Assembly (NCBI GenBank): GCA_964501535.1
Contig: CAZCSV010000008.1
Coordinates: 1-64,000, forward strand
Source: FEN-1279 sp964501535
Lineage (GTDB): Bacteria > Bacteroidota > Ignavibacteria > Tepidaquicellales > Tepidaquicellaceae
Direction of reading: 5' to 3'
DNA: 64,000 bases
A program made the position numbers and the translations under genes. The stretch's first letter is position 1; each line of letters opens with the position of its first letter. Below, one piece after another: positions 58,554-64,000 of the stretch. Below the pieces are notes generated by a model. It made no database searches. It was not told where the DNA came from and was given only the letters and a program-made list of their open reading frames with translations.

Positions 58554-60721
58554 GTTGCATTTATCGTTTTGTTTTTTAAAAATATTTTTATTGTCTCTAT
58601 TCCCTCTTTACCTATTTCCATTGAAAACTTTTTTTCTCCCGTCTTCCTTCCGAAAAACATTTTTTCGGCCGAAGAATTCAACGATAAATAAGAGGGATTT
58701 ATTACTTCGTCAATTTTATCGTACGTTAAATTATAATTGGATTTTAAAAACACAAAAAACGGAGCAATAAAATCCTGTAAAAATAAACCAGCCTTGCTAT
58801 ATACAAAATGTAACGCAAAGGTATCTTTTATGTTTACATCTTTGTAAAAGCCAAGAGGAACTTTATAAGCCGCAAGGAAAAAATAATATAACAAACTTCT
58901 CTTGCTCCCGACAAAATTGTAAAAATAAAACGTCTTACCGTCATCCACAAAATATGCATATGAGTTCGATGTCCTGCAATAAATATAGGAATAATTATAG
59001 ATGTTCGTATAAACTTCCCACTGGGCTTTTTTAACCTTTCCCTTAGATTCCACCTCAAAATTGATTTTATCTCCCGGTATGAAGTGAAATGCCTTCTTCA
59101 TCAATTCGTTAATCTCGATATTAGAGACAAGGTCTCCTTCTTCGGGGTGGGAATATGATTTATATTCATAACTGTTTTCGCCTTTTTTCACAAATTGGGA
59201 AATCGGGTACTCGATGGATTCACCGCTTATAAAAGGAGTTTCCTGAAGCTGAAAATGTATGTGCGGCTCGGGAGAGCGTCCTGAATTACCGCAGAAAGCT
59301 ATTAACTGCCCCGTTTTAACCCACTCACCTTTCATCACCTTAAACGAACCTGCTTTCAAATGAGAAATTTTTGTATAAAAATTTTCCCCGTGCCTGATTA
59401 TAATTGTATTTCCCCAGTTGTCCTCAACGTTTACGTCTCCAATCGGATTGTCCGGTATGCCGTCTGTAATCTCGTCAACATATCCGTCGTAAGGTGATAA
59501 TACCGCTTTGTTATAACAATAATAATCTTCAACGCCCGCTCCAAAATCCCTGTATGTCTTTCCCTCCGTATCGGTTATCACAAAATCCCAGGCATATCTC
59601 CATTTCGACTTATGCGTAAATTCGCCGTCATGTCCCTGCGATACCTTCCATTCCCCGTAAAAGGGCAACCTGATTGGATATAATGAATAATCTTTAAACC
59701 TGTGGTTATTGTTTAAATACATATAGAGGTTTTTCTCCGGGGAATTTTGTTGAACTTCAACCTCTAAAGTTTTAGCCGGCTTGTAAACTCTTAACCTGTA
59801 GGCGTATAAGAACAAAAGAACTACTAAATTAAACGGCAACGAATAAATATATATATGCCAGGTGTTGAAAATCTGGGTTAAACTTAATGTGAATAAAACT
59901 ACTATCGGGGTCAGTAATACCGACCAGAAATAAGATGCCTTAGAGGGTACCAGAAAATATCCGCCTACCGCTATGGAAGTCAGAATAAAATTGAAACCAA
60001 TATATGAAAATCCGATTTCCGTAAAATTAGCACCCATCAGTAAATAAAAAGAATACGCCGAATAAAAACCCAGCAGAGATAACGTAAAAGCAATTCTGGA
60101 ATAGTATAGCAGTGCTGCGGCAATTAATGTACCCGCAATAATTTTATACTGGAAGAATATTGCTCCGAGCGATATGAGATATATTTTAAAAGACGTTATT
60201 ATTTCAAAATTATTCCACCACTCATATATGCTTACTAACCTGTATCCTCCGAACACAAACAACTGATTCAGAAAAAATATTCCCTCCTCGCTCAAACTTA
60301 AAAACCGTAATTCCCTCATAGCAAGTAACATGAACCAGAAAGGAATTAGAAACGGTAAACTCAGATAAGGAAGACGGTTTTTTCCGAGAATGTTTTCAAA
60401 CACAACGGTCAGCAAAAGAGTTACAAATGCAGAAAGCAATACAAAAATTAAAACAAGCCAGTTCGGCTGCAGATTAAGCCCTATTCCAATCCCGATTAGA
60501 AGACTGTTGAATCCGTAATATCCTTTTTCTATGTTATACTTGTCGTAACCTAAAATATCCGCTGTTAAAGTTGTCAATATTACAGACAACAATCCGCACA
60601 GTCCCGCAAACGGGTCGAAAAAAGAAACGAACATAAGAACAAAAGAAAAGAGATATTTATCCGAAAAAAATATTATCGAATAACTGTTGATTATGCTTCT
60701 TATATATTGCCGTACATTCAT
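58538..60721 (-). CDS. Urea-transporter-like domain fused to M23 metallopeptidase
   Basis: A 727-residue fusion. Residues ~1-310 resemble the urea transporter family: SYSIIFFSDKYLFSFVLM, FFDPFAGLCGLLSVIL, the signature NIEKGYYGFNSLLIGIGIG, and about ten membrane spans. Residues ~360-500 form a LytM/M23 peptidase domain with SKWRYAWDFVI, LSPYDGYV and PHIHFQLQE (His487, His489), which normally cuts peptidoglycan cross-bridges. A C-terminal ~225 residues of unknown type follows. The transporter would place the peptidase in the periplasm. It lies between the PLP decarboxylase (6-base gap) and the barrel gene (16-base overlap). Confidence 0.85.
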   Translation of the reverse strand: MNVRQYIRSIINSYSIIFFSDKYLFSFVLMFVSFFDPFAGLCGLLSVILTTLTADILGYDKYNIEKGYYGFNSLLIGIGIGLNLQPNWLVLIFVLLSAFVTLLLTVVFENILGKNRLPYLSLPFLIPFWFMLLAMRELRFLSLSEEGIFFLNQLFVFGGYRLVSIYEWWNNFEIITSFKIYLISLGAIFFQYKIIAGTLIAAALLYYSRIAFTLSLLGFYSAYSFYLLMGANFTEIGFSYIGFNFILTSIAVGGYFLVPSKASYFWSVLLTPIVVLFTLSLTQIFNTWHIYIYSLPFNLVVLLFLYAYRLRVYKPAKTLEVEVQQNSPEKNLYMYLNNNHRFKDYSLYPIRLPFYGEWKVSQGHDGEFTHKSKWRYAWDFVITDTEGKTYRDFGAGVEDYYCYNKAVLSPYDGYVDEITDGIPDNPIGDVNVEDNWGNTIIIRHGENFYTKISHLKAGSFKVMKGEWVKTGQLIAFCGNSGRSPEPHIHFQLQETPFISGESIEYPISQFVKKGENSYEYKSYSHPEEGDLVSNIEINELMKKAFHFIPGDKINFEVESKGKVKKAQWEVYTNIYNYSYIYCRTSNSYAYFVDDGKTFYFYNFVGSKRSLLYYFFLAAYKVPLGFYKDVNIKDTFALHFVYSKAGLFLQDFIAPFFVFLKSNYNLTYDKIDEVINPSYLSLNSSAEKMFFGRKTGEKKFSMEIGKEGIETIKIFLKNKTINATCIKQ

Positions 60722-60727
60722 TTGATA

Positions 60728-62080
60728 TTATTTCAGTTTTAAATGTTCCGGTACGGATTCGAGATTCACAATATCATTATTGGTTTCGTTTCTCCGGATT
60801 ATATGAACGTTTCCTTTTATATCTATCATCACTATCTTAGGTCTCAAAGTGATAAACTGCATCCACTGGGTCATATTATATGCTCCAATTCTGCTCACAA
60901 CCAAATTATCCCCTTTTTTCAAAGCCGGCAAATATATCGACTCCCTAATCTGGTCGATATTCATACATAAAGGACCGTAAAGACTTGTCGTTTCCGAGTG
61001 CTGCGTGAATTCCTGCGAAGGTGTTATTTTATGCTCATACCAGAAAGATGTAAAAAGCAGGTTTACCCCAAAATCCGCAATCGTAGCATGCCTGCCGTCA
61101 GAGAGTTTCTTGTTTGCTATTACCGTTCCTGCCAAGCTGCCTGCATCATCTATCAGCGCCCTGCCTGTTTCCAGTATTAACATAGGCATATGCTCCGGGT
61201 CCAGTTGCGAATTGATTAGCGAAGTCGTGATAGCTTCTGCGTAATCATCGAAAGTAGGTGAAGTATCAATACCAAGCAAATAGGAACCCTTCAGCGTGTT
61301 TTTCGATGCGAAACCTCCGCCCATATCTATGTAATTCAAATTTTGGTTATATTTTTTCTTTATACTGACTCCGAGCTCCGCTAACTTCGATGCCGCTATC
61401 GCATATGCACTCGCCGTCATCATAAACGTTCCTATATGGGTATGCAGACCGACAAGGTCAAGCTTATTGCTCATCATAATCCTGTTAATCGCTTCCCATG
61501 CTTCTCCATTCTCGAAATTAAAGCCGAACCTGTCCCACATCGGGTAGACACCCGTGTCCATATTTACTCTTATGGCAACTTTCGGTCTTTTCTTGTGCCT
61601 CGACGCAATATCTATCAGCATATACAGCTCGTCAAAATGGTCTATGTGAATCAATGAACCGTTTTCTACGGCAACATCCAAATCTTCTTCCGTCTTTTCC
61701 GGACCATTGAAAATAATTTTATTGCCTTCTATACCGTTTTCAATAGCCTTATCATATTCAAACCTCGATACAACCTCGGCCCATGAACCCTCACTGTGAA
61801 ACACGTTGCATACGGCATTTAAATAATTTGTCTTGTATGACCATGCAAACTGTACCTTCGGATACCTCGTCTCAAATGACCTCTTCGCTTCCGCAAACGT
61901 TTTCCTTATGGTTTTCTCCGAAATTATAAAAAGCGGAGAACCGTATTCACTCAGCAAGTCCTTTATAGGCACGTCGTCTATATGTGTCAAAGGTTCAAAT
62001 TCGGTTTTTAATCCGAACTTATGAGATGGTCCGATATTTATTTTTTTTATTGACGGTCTTTCGAAATTAAGTTTTTCCAT
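60728..62080 (-). CDS. PLP-dependent decarboxylase, DAP-decarboxylase-like (fold type III)
   Basis: A 450-residue enzyme with an alanine-racemase-type barrel. PLP Lys83 is in FAWSYKTNYLN; GLHTHIGTFM, YIDMGGGFASK and ILETGRALI are the phosphate-binding and substrate-binding motifs; YGPLCMNIDQI holds the Cys and Asp of the dimer active site. Homology is to LysA and carboxynorspermidine decarboxylases, but the protein is longer and embedded in a non-lysine operon. It would remove a carboxyl group from a D-centre of an amino acid. Its substrate is probably linked to the ATP-grasp product. Confidence 0.9.
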   Translation of the reverse strand: MEKLNFERPSIKKINIGPSHKFGLKTEFEPLTHIDDVPIKDLLSEYGSPLFIISEKTIRKTFAEAKRSFETRYPKVQFAWSYKTNYLNAVCNVFHSEGSWAEVVSRFEYDKAIENGIEGNKIIFNGPEKTEEDLDVAVENGSLIHIDHFDELYMLIDIASRHKKRPKVAIRVNMDTGVYPMWDRFGFNFENGEAWEAINRIMMSNKLDLVGLHTHIGTFMMTASAYAIAASKLAELGVSIKKKYNQNLNYIDMGGGFASKNTLKGSYLLGIDTSPTFDDYAEAITTSLINSQLDPEHMPMLILETGRALIDDAGSLAGTVIANKKLSDGRHATIADFGVNLLFTSFWYEHKITPSQEFTQHSETTSLYGPLCMNIDQIRESIYLPALKKGDNLVVSRIGAYNMTQWMQFITLRPKIVMIDIKGNVHIIRRNETNNDIVNLESVPEHLKLK

Positions 62081-62092
62081 TTTTTTAACCCT

Positions 62093-63142
62093 TTAAAATT
62101 CTGCATAATGCGCTAATTTTTCAAACTCCGATATATCACACAATAGTTCGTATGAATACCTTATAAATAATTTGCCGGTTTTATATTTTCTAAACGGCTT
62201 TACTTCCATACCAAGAGCAAGCTTTAAAAGTGCTTCGGGCAGGTTCTGTCCGGCTCCTACCGCCAGATATACCCAGGCAGGAAGTCGCGGATTGATTTCA
62301 ATCAGATAATATTCGTTCTCTTTTGTCTTAACCATCTCCAGTTCCATACCGCCCCGCCATTTTGTTTTCTTTATTATACCGCGGGTAATCTTTAAAAGAT
62401 TTGTATCATCTAACGTTATACCCGACCATGCTTTCCCTTTGTCGGTTATGTATTGTTTCCTCATTGGAACTGCTCCCACGGTTAACCCGTTCCCGTCGCC
62501 CATCGCAACGACGTTTACTTCTGTCCCCTCTATAAATTCCTGTATGATAATGGGTAATCCCCACTTTCCGCTGATTTTGTGATAATACATTTTTGCCTGT
62601 TCCGGTGTATATGCAACATAAGCATCGTAATATTTCCCTTTTACAAGGAGCGGATATGTATAATCTTTGTTTAAATCATATATTTCTTTCTCGGAAAAAA
62701 TTGGTTTGCTGTCCGGAACCTTTATTTTATATTTTTTTCCGAACGCAGGAAGAAATGATTTTTGCCTTTCCTCAAACTGCTCCAGGGTCGGCAGAAAAGT
62801 ATGAATACCCATTTTGCTCAAATCATCTGAGGCTTTCATGAAAGTGTAAAGCTCCGCATCGAAGTTCGGAATTAATACATCAATATTTTCTTTTTCGTTT
62901 ATATACTCTATTCTTCTTAACAGTATATCCGAACCCGCTGTTGGATAGGGAATTTGATATGACCTGGACACTAAATCCTTCATGTATATACCCGGCTCCA
63001 GGTTTTCATAAGCAAGCCCGATTATCCGTGCGTCAAAATCTTGCGAATCGAGAATTCCCCTGATAACCGGTATACCCGGACCGGGGTTATCCGTGTTGTT
63101 TAATCCTGTAATAGCTACGGTTATTTTCCTTCTCTTCATCAC
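62093..63142 (-). CDS. ATP-grasp ligase, CarB-like
   Basis: A 349-residue ligase. The N-terminus ITVAITGLNNTDNPGPGIPV is a nucleotide-fold pre-ATP-grasp domain; PLLVKGKYYDAY binds ATP; IIQEFIEGTEVNVVAMGDG, and the Mg2+-binding GMELEM (Glu267) and IEINPRLPAW (Glu282, Asn284) complete the active site. Such enzymes join a carboxylate to an amine or thiol through an acyl phosphate. It overlaps the PqqD-like gene by four bases (ATGA) and precedes the decarboxylase by 12 bases, so the three are coupled. Confidence 0.9.
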   Translation of the reverse strand: MMKRRKITVAITGLNNTDNPGPGIPVIRGILDSQDFDARIIGLAYENLEPGIYMKDLVSRSYQIPYPTAGSDILLRRIEYINEKENIDVLIPNFDAELYTFMKASDDLSKMGIHTFLPTLEQFEERQKSFLPAFGKKYKIKVPDSKPIFSEKEIYDLNKDYTYPLLVKGKYYDAYVAYTPEQAKMYYHKISGKWGLPIIIQEFIEGTEVNVVAMGDGNGLTVGAVPMRKQYITDKGKAWSGITLDDTNLLKITRGIIKKTKWRGGMELEMVKTKENEYYLIEINPRLPAWVYLAVGAGQNLPEALLKLALGMEVKPFRKYKTGKLFIRYSYELLCDISEFEKLAHYAEF

Positions 63143-63378
63143 TCTATTATATTTAATTTTCTTAATGCCTCGACAAATTCATCGTAGCTTTTCCGAAGAA
63201 CAGACTTACTTACGTCATATTTTTCCAGTAAAGCATTTATTATATCCTCTTCTTTCATCTCTTTCTTAAACATATTAAGAATTTCCGTAGCTATGGGATT
63301 CATGGAATACGAATCTCCCGTTGTAGGATTGAAAACAAAACCGGTTTCGCTGATTGCTATTTTCTTGTTTATTATCAT
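63139..63378 (-). CDS. PqqD-like peptide-binding protein (RRE fold)
   Basis: A 79-residue protein: MIINKKIAISETGFVFNPTT starts the domain, followed by SYSMNPIATEILNMF and a C-terminal helical hairpin (SKSVLRKSYDEFVEALRKL). PqqD folds (RiPP recognition elements) bind peptide substrates for a partner enzyme. I start at ATG 63378, where homologues usually begin; an upstream open frame to 63483 adds an unlikely leader. It overlaps the ATP-grasp gene by four bases. No precursor peptide gene is evident nearby. Confidence 0.82.
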   Translation of the reverse strand: MIINKKIAISETGFVFNPTTGDSYSMNPIATEILNMFKKEMKEEDIINALLEKYDVSKSVLRKSYDEFVEALRKLNIIE

Positions 63379-63478
63379 ACAAATATTTTTATTAATAGAA
63401 CAGTCAATTTGCATACCAAAAAAAAACTCGCTTTTTTGCTGTTTTCGTGGAATCAATAGTATTATTATATTAAGATTC

Positions 63479-63543
63479 GTCAAAAATGACGAAATTCTCT
63501 TTAACAGACTAAAAATGACGTCGTTTTATTATATAATGATTTA
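63479..63543. other. Candidate promoter-proximal region of the six-gene operon
   Basis: About 100 AT-rich bases upstream of the operon contain the palindrome TTCGTCA/TGACGAA (at 63475-63491) and a second AAAAATGACG word nearby. These could be a regulator site; no operator family is recognised. Confidence 0.35.
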
Positions 63544-63562
63544 ATATTAATAATGGTTCAAT

Positions 63563-63601
63563 AAAAAATGGAGTAAACAAATTACGTTTACTCCATTTTT
63601 T
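63563..63601 (-). terminator. Terminator of the Spy/CpxP-like gene
   Basis: A 16-bp stem AAAAAATGGAGTAAAC/GTTTACTCCATTTTTT with a 7-base loop, 28 bases after the stop codon of the gene at the window edge. Symmetric A/T tails allow use in both directions. Confidence 0.85.
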
Positions 63602-63628
63602 GCTGCTATGTATGTGTTACTGAGGAAG

Positions 63629-64000
63629 TTACTTTCCGTGAATATGTGGACCTTGCGGAGCCATTGTTTTTGTTACATCTTTTAATATCGAATCGAATTT
63701 CTCCTTCTGCTTATCATCGCATATTTCTCTTACACTTTTAAAATGTTTGTATGCCATTATCTGAAGTTCTTTCTGCGTTGCCGACGTCTTTGCCGCATAT
63801 TCCTCCGCTTTTGCATCACCGTCACTGGTCTTCACTTGCTCCATCATATCGTCCATCGACTTGTGCATTTCGTCAATTAATTTTCTTGTGGCAGTAAAAT
63901 GTTCGTCTCTCAGTTTTGTGAATTTTTCTGCTTGCTCGGGAGTGAATTTCAGTTCTTCCGCAAGAAATAATTTCCCGTCTCTAAACGGATGCATTCCCTG
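63629..64000 (-). CDS. Spy/CpxP-like periplasmic protein (partial, 5' end outside window)
   Basis: At least 121 residues of an all-helical protein: LAEELKFTPEQAEKFTKLR is the LTxxQ-type motif of the Spy/CpxP/zinc-resistance family; long helices with many Lys, Glu and Met follow (IDEMHKSMDDMMEQVK), and the end is HIHGK. The frame stays open to the window edge with Met-His-Pro immediately downstream, so the signal peptide and true start lie outside. It would act as a periplasmic chaperone or metal-stress protein. Confidence 0.75.
   Translation of the reverse strand, partial: QGMHPFRDGKLFLAEELKFTPEQAEKFTKLRDEHFTATRKLIDEMHKSMDDMMEQVKTSDGDAKAEEYAAKTSATQKELQIMAYKHFKSVREICDDKQKEKFDSILKDVTKTMAPQGPHIHGK

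Noticed and set aside
60728..62080. Calling the decarboxylase lysA
   Set aside because: It is ~450 residues with family-level similarity only and lies in an operon with PqqD-like and ATP-grasp genes rather than lysine biosynthesis.

Overview
The window looks like chromosomal DNA of a non-phototrophic member of the Ignavibacteria / Chlorobi-Bacteroidota lineage, probably an AT-rich environmental or metagenome-derived genome. The evidence is: at least four intact proteins and two remnants carry the type A C-terminal sorting domain of the type IX secretion system (T9SS) (a YPNPFNP motif, then SGVYFY and a terminal KMVLIK-like end); TonB-dependent receptors are abundant; promoters, where visible, resemble the Bacteroidota TAnnTTTG box; there is a four-subunit 2-oxoacid:ferredoxin oxidoreductase; and TTG/GTG starts are frequent (obg, parA, tex, the spoIIE-like phosphatase, the BaiN-like flavoprotein).

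Layout. 0-6.4 kb is an accessory, AT-rich region: secreted proteins, a 34-residue ribbon-helix-helix-like microprotein, a tyrosine recombinase, a half tRNA-Pro(CGG) that probably marks an attachment site, an 11-bp iteron triplet and a decayed T9SS domain. 6.4-9.6 kb holds a secreted protein of unknown function, a zinc alcohol dehydrogenase and a stand-alone E2-type acyltransferase domain. 9.7-13.3 kb is a very AT-rich defence island: C5-cytosine methyltransferase, MORC/MutL-like GHKL ATPase with a possible HEPN-type RxxxxH tail, Vsr-like nuclease and GIY-YIG nuclease. 13.5-19.7 kb is housekeeping (secreted 5'-nucleotidase, YggX, SpoIIE-type phosphatase, Tag, rhomboid, thioredoxin-like ferredoxin, NrnA). 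19.7-24.7 kb carries a TonB receptor with a Cys/His-rich partner, bounded by a partial duplication of a lipoprotein gene, and a T9SS-sorted esterase. 24.9-36 kb is core: hypothetical-obg-surE, citrate synthase, MBL hydrolase, parAB, ridA, rpsT, a GH26-like hydrolase, a DUF2007 protein and a BaiN-like flavoprotein.

36-39.1 kb encodes the ferredoxin-dependent 2-oxoacid oxidoreductase (order delta, alpha, beta, gamma on the minus strand). 39.3-46.5 kb has a 1233-residue gingipain-like protease with T9SS sorting domain, a YjbR-like protein, a 5'(3')-deoxyribonucleotidase and Tex. 46.7-52 kb has two paralogous TonB receptors; a TPP riboswitch followed by an intrinsic terminator precedes one of them, making it a strong thiamin-uptake candidate. 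52-56.3 kb has a DUF4153 membrane protein and a tightly overlapping isochorismatase-like / flavoprotein / RlmN-like radical SAM trio. 56.5-63.4 kb is a contiguous six-gene minus-strand operon: PqqD-like protein, ATP-grasp ligase, DAP-decarboxylase-like PLP enzyme, urea-transporter/M23 peptidase fusion, TPR-beta-barrel protein and TPR protein. I do not recognise this combination as a named system and consider it, with the four-gene defence island, the best candidate for something undescribed. The window ends inside a Spy/CpxP-like gene.

All identifications come from reading motifs by eye. No database search, structure prediction or folding calculation was run; identities quoted as approximate are visual impressions.
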